A program made the translations under genes and the position numbers. Under the pieces are notes generated by a model. It was not told the origin of the DNA and did not search any database. It was given only the letters and a program-made list of their open reading frames with translations. 64,000 nt of DNA from an uncultured Bacteroidales bacterium (lineage in GTDB: Bacteria > Bacteroidota > Bacteroidia > Bacteroidales > Paludibacteraceae): positions 75,940 through 139,939 of the forward strand of contig UQNE01000004.1 in NCBI GenBank assembly GCA_900542355.1, written 5' to 3'. Positions within the stretch are counted from its first letter, which is position 1. Each line of letters starts with the position of its first letter. Positions 53,279 through 61,691 of the stretch are shown here, one piece after another.

Positions 53279-54517
53279 TCAGTCCCTGCGGAAGATGTCG
53301 CGCGTATAGACCTTCTCCTTTACATCGTCGAGGCAAGCGTCGTAGCGATTGGCAATGATGGCTTGCGAGAGCGATTTGAATCGTGCCAAGTCATTCACCA
53401 CCAGCGAACCGAAGAATGTGCTGCCGTTGGGTAGGGTAGGTTCGTAGATAATCACCTGCGCTCCTTTGGCTTTTACCCGCTTCATGATACCTTGTATCGA
53501 CGACTGGCGGAAGTTATCCGAGTTCGATTTCATCGTCAGTCGGTACACACCTATCGTACACGGGTGCTCCTCGGCGGCGTTGTAACTGCCGTTGTTGTAG
53601 TAGTCGTAGTAGCCCGCCTTGGCCAACACGCGGTCGGCAATGAAGTCCTTGCGTGTGCGGTTGCTCTCCACTATCGCCTCAATCAAGTTCTCCGGCACAT
53701 CCTGATAGTTGGCGAGCAACTGCTTTGTATCTTTCGGCAAGCAGTATCCGCCGTACCCGAAGGAGGGGTTGTTGTAGTGGGTGCCGATACGCGGGTCGAG
53801 ACATACACCGTCGATAATAGCCTGTGTATCAAGTCCTTTCATCTCGGCGTAGGTATCCAACTCGTTGAAATAACTTACTCGCAGTGCCAAATAGGTGTTG
53901 GCAAACAGTTTTACTGCCTCCGCCTCGGTGAAGCCCATATAGAGCGTGTCGATATCGGTCTTGATAGCCCCCTCTTGCAGCAGGCGGGCAAAGGTATGTG
54001 CCGCCTCCACCAAGCGTGGGTCGCTCATATCGGTACCGACGATGATACGCGAAGGATATAGATTGTCATACAATGCCTTCGATTCGCGCAAGAACTCCGG
54101 CGAGAACAGGATATTACGGCTGCCCGTCTTCTTCCTAATCGCCTCGGTGTAACCCACCGGGATGGTCGATTTGATTACCATCACCGCATTCGGATTCGCC
54201 TCCATCACCAAGCCGATGACGGTCTCCACTGCCGAGGTGTCAAAGTAATTCTTTTGGCTGTCGTAGTTGGTCGGTGCCGCAATCACCACAAAATCAGCGT
54301 CTTGGTATGCGCTCTTGGCGTCGAGTGTGGCTGTCAGGTCGAGCGGTTTCTCGGCGAGATACTTCTCGATGTACTCGTCTTGTATGGGCGATTGGCGGCG
54401 GTTGATCATCTCCACTTTCTCGGGGATGATGTCCACAGCGGTTACATGATTGTGCTGTGCCAACAGCGTGGCAATCGACAATCCTACATATCCTGTTCCT
54501 GCTACGGCAATGTTCAT
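53279..54517 (-). CDS. ugd: UDP-glucose 6-dehydrogenase-type nucleotide-sugar dehydrogenase
   Basis: A 412-residue NAD-dependent enzyme that oxidises UDP-glucose to UDP-glucuronate in two steps. The Rossmann start is MNIAVAGTGYVGLS. The catalytic region has PSFGYGGYCLPKDTKQL with Cys259. The STIPVGYTE and FSPEFLRES motifs are typical of the Ugd branch rather than the HexNAc branch. It is followed upstream by the WbpA/TviB-type dehydrogenase with a 23-bp gap. Both supply acidic sugars for capsule, LPS or O-glycans. Confidence 0.92.
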   Translation of the reverse strand: MNIAVAGTGYVGLSIATLLAQHNHVTAVDIIPEKVEMINRRQSPIQDEYIEKYLAEKPLDLTATLDAKSAYQDADFVVIAAPTNYDSQKNYFDTSAVETVIGLVMEANPNAVMVIKSTIPVGYTEAIRKKTGSRNILFSPEFLRESKALYDNLYPSRIIVGTDMSDPRLVEAAHTFARLLQEGAIKTDIDTLYMGFTEAEAVKLFANTYLALRVSYFNELDTYAEMKGLDTQAIIDGVCLDPRIGTHYNNPSFGYGGYCLPKDTKQLLANYQDVPENLIEAIVESNRTRKDFIADRVLAKAGYYDYYNNGSYNAAEEHPCTIGVYRLTMKSNSDNFRQSSIQGIMKRVKAKGAQVIIYEPTLPNGSTFFGSLVVNDLARFKSLSQAIIANRYDACLDDVKEKVYTRDIFRRD

Positions 54518-54540
54518 ATTCTGCTTGTTTGTCCTATTGA

Positions 54541-55833
54541 TTACAGTCGTGCGTCCACTAGCGAGCGGTCCACAAAGTTCTTCACATCGAAGATCACTGC
54601 GCCCTGCTCTTTGTATTTGCGGAAGTCGAAGGTCTTAAACTGGTCGTGGCTCACGCAAGCAATCACGGCGGCGTACTGCTTATCGGGGTCAATGGCAGGA
54701 ATCAAGTCCTTGCCGTACTCGCGTTTTACCACTTCCGGACTGGCCCACGGGTCGTAGATATCCACTTTGCAGCCGAAATCCTCCAGTTCGTTAGCGATGT
54801 CCACCACCTTCGTATTGCGGCAGTCGGGGCAGTTCTCCTTGAAGGTTACACCCAAGATCAGCACATTCGAGTTGAGGATCTTATGGTCGGTGCGTATCAT
54901 CAGTTTGAGCGTCTTGTCGGCGATGAACTTGGCAATAGAGTTGTTCACCGCACGCCCGCTCAAGATCACTTGCGGGTCGTAGCCGAGCGATTTGGCTTTG
55001 TGCGCGAGGTAGTAGGGGTCCACCGAGATACAGTGTCCGCCTACCAATCCGGGGCGGTACTTGAGGAAGTTCCACTTCGTGCCTGCCGCCTCTATCACAT
55101 CATTGGTGTCGATACCTACGCGGTCGCAGATCAGTGCCAACTCGTTCATAAATGAGATGTTCACATCGCGCTGGCTGTTCTCCACTGCCTTTGCGGCCTC
55201 TGCCACTTTCATATTCGGTGCGCGGTGGGTGCCGTTCTCCAAGATCGAGTTGTAGAGCGCATCCACAATGTCTGCCACTTCGGGGGTAGAACCTGAGGTA
55301 ATCTTCTTTATCTTGGTCAGCGTGTTCACCTTATCGCCCGGGTTGATACGCTCCGGCGAATAGCCGCAGAAGAAGTCTTGGTTAAATTTCAGTCCGCTGT
55401 TGCGCTCCAATACGGGTACGCAGTCCTCCTCAGTGCAGCCTGGGTAAACGGTCGATTCATAGATGACGATGTCGCCTCGGTTGAGCGTCTTGCCGATGGT
55501 TTCGCTTGCTTTGATCAGCGGTGTCAAGTCGGGGTTGTTGAAGCGGTCGATAGGGGTGGGAACGGTTACGATGTAGGTGTTCACCTGCTTGAGTTGCTCC
55601 ATATCGCTCGTGAAAGTCAGTCCGATCTTGTGGGTGGTGTTGTAGGCATCTCGCGCCTGCTTCATGCCAATTAGGTCGGCTTCGAGGGTGTGATCCTTGC
55701 CTGCTTCCAATTCTTCCACACGGGCTTTGTTTACATCAAAACCGATAACGCGGTACTTCTTACCATACTCAATAGCCAAAGGAAGCCCCACATAGCCGAG
55801 CCCCACAACGGCAATAGTTCTAATATCTGACAT
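54541..55833 (-). CDS. tviB: UDP-HexNAc 6-dehydrogenase (WbpA/TviB-type nucleotide-sugar dehydrogenase)
   Basis: A 430-residue NAD-dependent dehydrogenase that probably converts UDP-N-acetyl-glucosamine or -galactosamine to the uronate. The N-terminus is IAVVGLGYVGLPLA; ESTVYPGCTEE, FFCGYSPERINPGDK and GTKWNFLKYRPGLVGGHCISVDPYYL (split here) contain the branch markers and catalytic Cys268. I chose the ATG at 55833 over one seven codons upstream because it gives the family N-terminus. Together with ugd it suggests a surface polysaccharide containing two uronic acids; no glycosyltransferase cluster is adjacent. Confidence 0.9.
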   Translation of the reverse strand: MSDIRTIAVVGLGYVGLPLAIEYGKKYRVIGFDVNKARVEELEAGKDHTLEADLIGMKQARDAYNTTHKIGLTFTSDMEQLKQVNTYIVTVPTPIDRFNNPDLTPLIKASETIGKTLNRGDIVIYESTVYPGCTEEDCVPVLERNSGLKFNQDFFCGYSPERINPGDKVNTLTKIKKITSGSTPEVADIVDALYNSILENGTHRAPNMKVAEAAKAVENSQRDVNISFMNELALICDRVGIDTNDVIEAAGTKWNFLKYRPGLVGGHCISVDPYYLAHKAKSLGYDPQVILSGRAVNNSIAKFIADKTLKLMIRTDHKILNSNVLILGVTFKENCPDCRNTKVVDIANELEDFGCKVDIYDPWASPEVVKREYGKDLIPAIDPDKQYAAVIACVSHDQFKTFDFRKYKEQGAVIFDVKNFVDRSLVDARL

Positions 55834-55912
55834 AGTGTTTCTTATTATATTCAAAAAATAGTGTTCCTAAGTGTCTTTGATAGTGTTTCCAACTATACTC
55901 ATTAAAAACACG

Positions 55913-55943
55913 CAAAAATACATCTTTTTTTTGGAACGCGCAA
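55913..55943 (-). promoter_or_regulatory. promoter of the tviB/ugd unit
   Basis: On the minus strand TTG (55941-55943), a 20-bp spacer and TATTTTTG (55913-55920). The -33 element borders a short GC-rich palindromic patch (GCGCAAGCGCGCACGCGCG). Confidence 0.68.
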
Positions 55944-56012
55944 GCGCGCACGCGCGAAAAAGGCAAAAAAGATACTATTTGGCAGAAAGATGATAGTTTT
56001 TGTGGTACAGAT

Positions 56013-56043
56013 TTTGTTAAGTGGAAGTTGTTGCGTACCTTTG
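56013..56043 (+). promoter_or_regulatory. promoter of the DUF2723 gene
   Basis: TTTG (56013-56016), a 19-bp spacer and TACCTTTG (56036-56043), leaving a 145-nt leader. The rest of the 355-bp divergent gap holds no gene. Confidence 0.72.
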
Positions 56044-56188
56044 CGCGTATTTTTGGGCAGACAATGCCCTGCTTGTGTTTTGGTGTCGGTCGTGAGCCGC
56101 ACCGGCAGAGCAGAGGTGTTTTTGCCTGGAGGCAAGTCCGTCTGCCAAGGTATGGCTCAGATCAATAAACAACAATAGCAATAAATAA

Positions 56189-59100
56189 ATGAAAAAGTTC
56201 AATCTGTGGAATGCGATTTGCGGTTGGGTGGTGTTTGCCATTGCGGCTGCAACGTATCTCTTGACCATTGAACCCACTGCCTCGTTTTGGGACTGCGGTG
56301 AGTTCATCTCAAGTGCTCATAAGTTGGATGTGGGACACCCGCCCGGAGCACCATTCTTTATGTTGATGGGGCATTTCGCCCAGTTGTTCGCACAAGACAA
56401 CGCCCATGTGGCAATGTGCGTCAATGCGATGTCTGCCTTGGCATCGGCGTTCACTATCTTGTTCCTTTTCTGGACTATCACTGCCTTGGCGCGTAAGTTG
56501 GTTAAGCCCGATACTTTGGCTAAGGGTATCGGCGTCTTGGCTGCGGGAGCAGTCGGCGCATTGGCATACACTTTCTCCGATACATTCTGGTTCTCAGCCG
56601 TCGAGGGTGAGGTCTATGCCTCGTCGTCTTTGTTCACGGCCATCGTCTTTTGGCTTATTCTCAAGTGGGAAGAGCATGCCGACGAAGAGGGGGCTGACCG
56701 TTGGTTGATACTCATCGCTTACCTGATGGGCTTGTCTATCGGTGTCCACTTGCTCAACTTGCTGACTATCCCCGCTATCGTCTTGGTGTACTATTTCCGC
56801 CGTTACGACTTCTCGTGGAAAGGTGTCATCTGTGCTTTCTTGGCTTCGGTGGCAATGCTGGCATTGATACTCTACGGTATCATCCCTGGCTTCCCCACAA
56901 TTGCCGGTTGGTTTGAGTTGCTCTTTGTTAATGCTATGGGCTGTCCGTTCAATACAGGTGTGGCTGTTTACATCGTGCTTACATTGGCTGCCTTGGTATG
57001 GGCTACTGTCGAGACCATGCACAATCACGGCGACCGACTCACTTGGCGTCAGATTATCTCTTTCGTCTTGGCTTTTGCCCTGTCGGGAGCGGCATTCTTG
57101 TTCGAGAGTTGGTGGATTGGCTTGGTTCTCAGTGCATTGCTCATCGGCTTGCTTTTTTGGAAACGCAACACCATCACCACGCGTGTCCTCAATACCGCTA
57201 CACTGATGATTGCCGTTATCCTTATCGGCTACAGCAGTTACGCCGTCTTGGTTATCCGCTCTGCGGCTGATACACCTATGGATCAGAACTCGCCTGACAA
57301 TGTGTTCTCGCTCAAGTACTATCTCAACCGTGAGCAGTATGGCGACACGCCTTTGCTCTATGGCCAGGCATACAACGCACCCGTCGAGTTGGAGGTCAAG
57401 GGTAATATGTGCATCCCCGTGGAGAAACAGGGGCATGCGCAGTATGCTCCCGCACCCAAGGTGGACGGCGAGAAAGACCACTATGTCATCACGGGCTACA
57501 AGACACGCTATGTCTTCAAAAAAGAGTTCTGTATGCTCTTCCCCCGCATGCACTCGTCTAATCCGAGCCATGTAGAGGCGTACAAAGAGTGGGCGGATGT
57601 CAAAGGCAAACGCGTGCGCTACGAGTACTGCGGGCAGACCAAAACCGACTATTGCCCCACCTTTGTGGAGAATATGCGCTTCTTCTTCCGCTACCAGGTC
57701 AACTTCATGTACTGGCGCTATTTTATGTGGAACTTTGCCGGCCGTCAGAACGACTTGCAGTCCTACGGCGACATCTCCAAAGGCAACTGGATTAGCGGTA
57801 TTCCGTTTATCGACAATGCGATGTTAGGCGACCAGTCGGCTCTGCCTACCGAGTTGAAGGAGAACAAAGGACACAATGTGTACTACATGTTGCCGCTCCT
57901 GCTTGGTATCATCGGTATCGTTTGGCAGTGTGGCAAGCGTGTAAAAGTGAACGGTGTGGAGGTCAAAGAGGGATGGAAATCGTTTACGCTTACTTTCCTT
58001 CTTTTCTTCCTCACAGGCTTGGCTATCGTCGTTTACCTCAACCAAACGCCCTATCAGCCGCGTGAGCGTGATTATGCGTATGCCGGTTCGTTCTACGCTT
58101 TCTGTATTTGGATTGGCTTGGGTGCCTTAGCACTCATCGATTGGCTTTCTGCCGCTATCAAGAACCCGAAAGCACAGACTGCAATGGCTGTGGTGGTTAC
58201 GCTCGTCTGCTTGTTGGTACCTGTCCAAATGGCTTCGCAGAACTGGGACGACCACGATCGCTCACACCGTTATTCGTGCCGCGATTTTGGTGCTAACTAC
58301 CTGAAATCCTGCAAGAAAGATGGTATCATCTTCTCCAATGGCGACAACGATACCTTCCCGCTTTGGTACAACCAAGAGGTCGAGGAAGTCGGTACCGACC
58401 TGCGTGTCTGCAACCTCTCTTACTTGCAAACCGACTGGTATATCTCGCAGATGAAACGCCCCTACTACGAGTCGTCTGCACTGCCTATCTCATGGGAGTA
58501 CAAAGACTTTATGCCTGGTCAGAACGAGGTCGCTTGGGTCGATAATCGCTTCGGAGAGATGTCGGTGAACAAGGCTTTCCGCTTCTTGCGTTCCGATGCC
58601 AAAAGCACCAAGAACAAAGAGGGAGAGAACTACCTGCCTTCCAACCGCCTCTACATCACCCATATCACGCCCGCTGATTCGGCTGCTGGTATCTTGCAAC
58701 CCGATACGCAGAAGATCTACTTCAAGTCCGCGCGTCGCTACACCCGTTCCGAGATGATGATTATGGAGATGCTGGATCAGAACCATTGGAAACGCCCGAT
58801 GTACTTTGCCGTTACCGTCGGCAACGACTACTATCTGGGGCTCGAACCCTATTTTGAACTGACCGGTCTGGCATATCGTATCACTCCCTATCGCAGTAAT
58901 GATGGGCAACCGCGCGTCAATACCGACTTGATGTACGACAACATGATGCACAAGTTCGCCTATGGCAATATGAACCGCCCGGGTATCTACATCGATGAGA
59001 ACTTGATGCGTATGTGCCGTACTCACCGTATGATGTTTGCCCAGTTGGCAGAGGCTCTGATCCGTGAGGGCAAGCGCGAGAAAGCCATCGAGGTATTGGA

Positions 59101-59413
59101 TTATGCCGAAGAGATGCTCCCCGGCTACAATATCCCCTACGACTACACCTCCGCTTCTATGGCATCGATGTATCTCATGCTCGGCGAAGCCGACAAGGCT
59201 GATGCTATCCTCGATAATGTGGCCAACAACTGCGTGGAGTACCTCCGTTGGGGCGCACAACTGAGCAAGAAACAACAGCCCGGCGCACGCCAAACGCTCG
59301 GACACCACGCCGCTGTGTTCAACTATGTATTGCAGACCTTGGATCGCTTTCATCAGAACGAACTGTTTGAGAAGTACTATCCTGAGTATCAGCAGTATGT
59401 AGAAAATCGTTAA
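56189..59413 (+). CDS. DUF2723 multi-pass membrane protein (TMEM260-like, putative protein O-glycosyltransferase)
   Basis: A 1074-residue inner-membrane protein. The N-terminal DUF2723 region (about 1-190) has the family start WVVFAIAAATYLLTIEP-TASFWDCGEF and HPPGAPFFMLMGH. About a dozen membrane segments extend to about residue 670. A large extramembrane domain with helical repeats follows (ANFLKSC-type region, NHWKRPMYFAVTVGNDYYLGLEP, then a TPR-like end with LAEALIREGKREKAIEVLDYAEEM). DUF2723 is related to the human O-mannosyltransferase TMEM260, so a role in transferring a lipid-linked sugar to exported proteins is plausible but unproven. Single gene with its own promoter. Confidence 0.88.
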   Translation: MKKFNLWNAICGWVVFAIAAATYLLTIEPTASFWDCGEFISSAHKLDVGHPPGAPFFMLMGHFAQLFAQDNAHVAMCVNAMSALASAFTILFLFWTITALARKLVKPDTLAKGIGVLAAGAVGALAYTFSDTFWFSAVEGEVYASSSLFTAIVFWLILKWEEHADEEGADRWLILIAYLMGLSIGVHLLNLLTIPAIVLVYYFRRYDFSWKGVICAFLASVAMLALILYGIIPGFPTIAGWFELLFVNAMGCPFNTGVAVYIVLTLAALVWATVETMHNHGDRLTWRQIISFVLAFALSGAAFLFESWWIGLVLSALLIGLLFWKRNTITTRVLNTATLMIAVILIGYSSYAVLVIRSAADTPMDQNSPDNVFSLKYYLNREQYGDTPLLYGQAYNAPVELEVKGNMCIPVEKQGHAQYAPAPKVDGEKDHYVITGYKTRYVFKKEFCMLFPRMHSSNPSHVEAYKEWADVKGKRVRYEYCGQTKTDYCPTFVENMRFFFRYQVNFMYWRYFMWNFAGRQNDLQSYGDISKGNWISGIPFIDNAMLGDQSALPTELKENKGHNVYYMLPLLLGIIGIVWQCGKRVKVNGVEVKEGWKSFTLTFLLFFLTGLAIVVYLNQTPYQPRERDYAYAGSFYAFCIWIGLGALALIDWLSAAIKNPKAQTAMAVVVTLVCLLVPVQMASQNWDDHDRSHRYSCRDFGANYLKSCKKDGIIFSNGDNDTFPLWYNQEVEEVGTDLRVCNLSYLQTDWYISQMKRPYYESSALPISWEYKDFMPGQNEVAWVDNRFGEMSVNKAFRFLRSDAKSTKNKEGENYLPSNRLYITHITPADSAAGILQPDTQKIYFKSARRYTRSEMMIMEMLDQNHWKRPMYFAVTVGNDYYLGLEPYFELTGLAYRITPYRSNDGQPRVNTDLMYDNMMHKFAYGNMNRPGIYIDENLMRMCRTHRMMFAQLAEALIREGKREKAIEVLDYAEEMLPGYNIPYDYTSASMASMYLMLGEADKADAILDNVANNCVEYLRWGAQLSKKQQPGARQTLGHHAAVFNYVLQTLDRFHQNELFEKYYPEYQQYVENR

Positions 59414-59418
59414 ATCGT

Positions 59419-59460
59419 AACTCTGCTGCTCTCCTCGTGAGGGTGGCAGAGTTCTATTTT
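59419..59460 (+). terminator. probable terminator after the DUF2723 gene
   Basis: AACTCTGC (59419-59426) pairs with GCAGAGTT (59446-59453) around a long loop, followed by CTATTTT. Confidence 0.65.
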
Positions 59461-59532
59461 GTACGCAAACCTATGCCCTATAGGCTCCATACACAATAAA
59501 TATATATAGGGCAACTTAATTATCTGTCAATT

Positions 59533-60795
59533 ATGAAAATGGTTAATCAAATCCCCGTCCTGCTGCTCACGGGGTATCTGGGCAGCGGTAAGACTACGCT
59601 CCTCAATCGTATTCTTACCAATCGCAAAGGTATTCGTTTTGCGGTGATTGTCAACGATATAGGCGAGGTCAATATCGATGCCGACCTTATCCAAAAGGGT
59701 GGTGTGGTCAGTTCCAAAGACGATAGTCTCGTGGCTTTGCAAAACGGCTGTATCTGCTGTACGCTCAAGATGGACTTGGTGCAGCAACTCCACGACCTCG
59801 TCTCGCAAAACCTTTTCGACTATATCGTCATCGAGGCAAGTGGTATCTGCGAACCTGCGCCTATCGCACAGACGCTCTGTTCCTACCCGCAGATGGTGCC
59901 GATGTTCGCCAAAGACGGCGTACCGGCACTCGATTGCATCGTTACCGTTGTCGATGCACTTCGTATGCGCGATGAGTTCGCATCGGGCGAGGATCTCAAC
60001 CGAAAGGACATCGGCGAGGAGGACTTGGCTTCGCTGGTCATCCAGCAAATCGAGTTCTGCAATATCATCTTGCTCAACAAGGCAAGTGAGGTCTCGGCGG
60101 ACGATTTGGAGCATATCCGTGCTATCATCCGTGCTATCCAACCAAAGGCTGAAATCATCCCTTGCGATTACTGCGATGTCGATTTCGACAAGATTCTCAA
60201 TACCCGTATGTTCAATTTCGATGCAGTCGCTACTTCTGCCACTTGGATTCAAGAGGTAGAAGATGCCCATCACGATGACGACGACCACGACGAGGACGAC
60301 CATGACGAGGACGAGCACCATCACCACGATCACGATGATGACCACGATGAGGAAGAACATCATCACGAGCATCATCACGATCACAACCACCATCATCATC
60401 ACCACGATGACGACGAGGGCGAAGCAGAAGAGTATGGTATCTCTACTTTTGTTTACTATGCCCGCCGCCCCTTTAATCTTGGGCTATTCGATGAGTTCGT
60501 GGCTGCGCATTGGCCCAAGAATGTCATCCGTGCCAAGGGTATGTGCTATTTCGCTGACGAGTACGATATGTGCTACCTCTTTGAGCAGGCAGGGCGTCAG
60601 TTCAACCTCAAGAAAGCAGGCGAGTGGTTCGCTACTATGCCTAAGGACGAGTTGGAAGCACTGATGGCGCAAGATGCTCAACTGCGCCACGATTGGGACG
60701 AGCAGTACGGAGACCGTATGCAGAAACTCGTCTTCATCGGTCAACACCTTGATAAAAAGGCCATTACCGATGCCTTAGATGCCTGCTTAGAGTAA
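59533..60795 (+). CDS. COG0523 (CobW/ZNG1-like) GTPase metallochaperone with extreme His/Asp loop
   Basis: A 420-residue G3E GTPase predicted to insert a metal, most likely zinc, into client proteins. The P-loop is GYLGSGKT (14-21). The metal site CICC is at 73-76 in QNGCICCTLKMDL, with VIEASGICEP and LLNKASEV further on. Between the GTPase and the C-terminal CobW_C domain (about 305-415, STFVYYARRPFNLGLFDEFV) lies a loop of about 58 residues (246-303) made almost only of His, Asp and Glu, with 23 histidines. Such loops are known metal reservoirs, but this one is unusually long. No Zur box or zinc importer is seen nearby. Confidence 0.93.
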   Translation: MKMVNQIPVLLLTGYLGSGKTTLLNRILTNRKGIRFAVIVNDIGEVNIDADLIQKGGVVSSKDDSLVALQNGCICCTLKMDLVQQLHDLVSQNLFDYIVIEASGICEPAPIAQTLCSYPQMVPMFAKDGVPALDCIVTVVDALRMRDEFASGEDLNRKDIGEEDLASLVIQQIEFCNIILLNKASEVSADDLEHIRAIIRAIQPKAEIIPCDYCDVDFDKILNTRMFNFDAVATSATWIQEVEDAHHDDDDHDEDDHDEDEHHHHDHDDDHDEEEHHHEHHHDHNHHHHHHDDDEGEAEEYGISTFVYYARRPFNLGLFDEFVAAHWPKNVIRAKGMCYFADEYDMCYLFEQAGRQFNLKKAGEWFATMPKDELEALMAQDAQLRHDWDEQYGDRMQKLVFIGQHLDKKAITDALDACLE

Positions 60796-60927
60796 TTCTC
60801 TCTGCATGTTGCTCCGAGAATGATAATTCTATAGCATTTAGAACCTCAGAATCTATGGCTCATATTGAGCGTATGCAGAAAATGCATTGCAAAGCGAGTT
60901 AAGGTTACCTCTCACACAATCAAATAA

Positions 60928-60963
60928 AAAGGACTGTCGCACATGGGGCGGCAGTCCTTTTTT
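60928..60963 (+). terminator. terminator after the metallochaperone gene
   Basis: AAGGACTGTCGC and GCGGCAGTCCTT pair with one T-G pair, followed by a T-run. Confidence 0.85.
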
Positions 60964-61113
60964 AGTGTTCGTAATTTGCTATGTCCCTGTTGATTGGGCT
61001 AATGTAGATAGATTATTCTTTTTGTGGGTGTAGGAAAAGTCCTACTTTATGCGCATGATACCACAACGCAAAAAGTTACGCAATCTGCTTGTTTACTTAC
61101 ATTTTGTTACACG

Positions 61114-61168
61114 GTCTTTGAGCCGACTTAGTCGAGTTTTAGTCGAAACCTAATCGAGACCTAAGACC
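61114..61168 (+). repeat. dispersed 11-bp-unit repeat, copy D
   Basis: Begins GTCTTTGAGCCGACTTAG and ends CCTAAGACC. Its ends GGTCTT and AAGACC are inverted repeats. It is closest to copy A. Confidence 0.8.
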
Positions 61169-61272
61169 AATCAGTTATTATGTCAAAATGTTCCAATACT
61201 TTCTATTTTGCTATCAAAAAGTAAAATCGCAAAAGCACGCAATATCCCTTTTTGAAGAAAGAAATTTATGGA

Positions 61273-61294
61273 CAATTAACCGCAATTAACGGAG
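61273..61294. repeat. dispersed repeat AATTAAYCGYAATTAACGG, copy 3
   Basis: This copy reads CCGC at the variable site. Confidence 0.65.
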
Positions 61295-61346
61295 AACCAA
61301 GCCTGCGCAGCAGCATTCTCTACATTCTAACCATTCCTGCTGCACC

Positions 61347-61392
61347 GATAATGCATCTCTACATTCTCTGATAATGCATCTCTACATTCTCT
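61347..61392 (+). repeat. 23-bp exact tandem duplication
   Basis: Units starting GATAATGCATCTCTACATTC at 61347 and 61370 are identical over 23 bp. Related CTACATTCT fragments precede it at about 61319. The whole gap 60796-61691 shows only these repeats, the terminator and the promoter; no gene is supported. Confidence 0.85.
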
Positions 61393-61538
61393 CCATTCGG
61401 GACAAAAAAATAATTTTAATTGAAAATGAAGCATAATATAGTTTGGAAAAAGGTTGGTTGGCAAGTCGGTTATTGGGCTTGCGCGTGATGTGGCGCGTGA
61501 TGTGGAATGTATAATAATTTGTAAAATTCATACTATAA

Positions 61539-61570
61539 GTTGTGTATTTTACATATTATCTGTATCTTTG
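61539..61570 (+). promoter_or_regulatory. promoter of the FN3-like surface-protein gene
   Basis: GTTG (61539-61542), a 20-bp spacer and TATCTTTG (61563-61570). Confidence 0.75.
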
Positions 61571-61691
61571 CACCGAAAAAAGTGTTCGTTATGGTTATTT
61601 TTATTTCTCTTTTGTAACAAGTTCGTAATTCTGTACTTCTATGAGAAACACAACACTCCATATCAGCAACAAAGTAACAAAAATAATAAAT

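Noticed and set aside
55925..55962. GC-rich palindromic patch as a terminator or attachment site
   Set aside because: It has no T-run, no flanking direct repeats and no mobility gene; it may simply border the tviB promoter.
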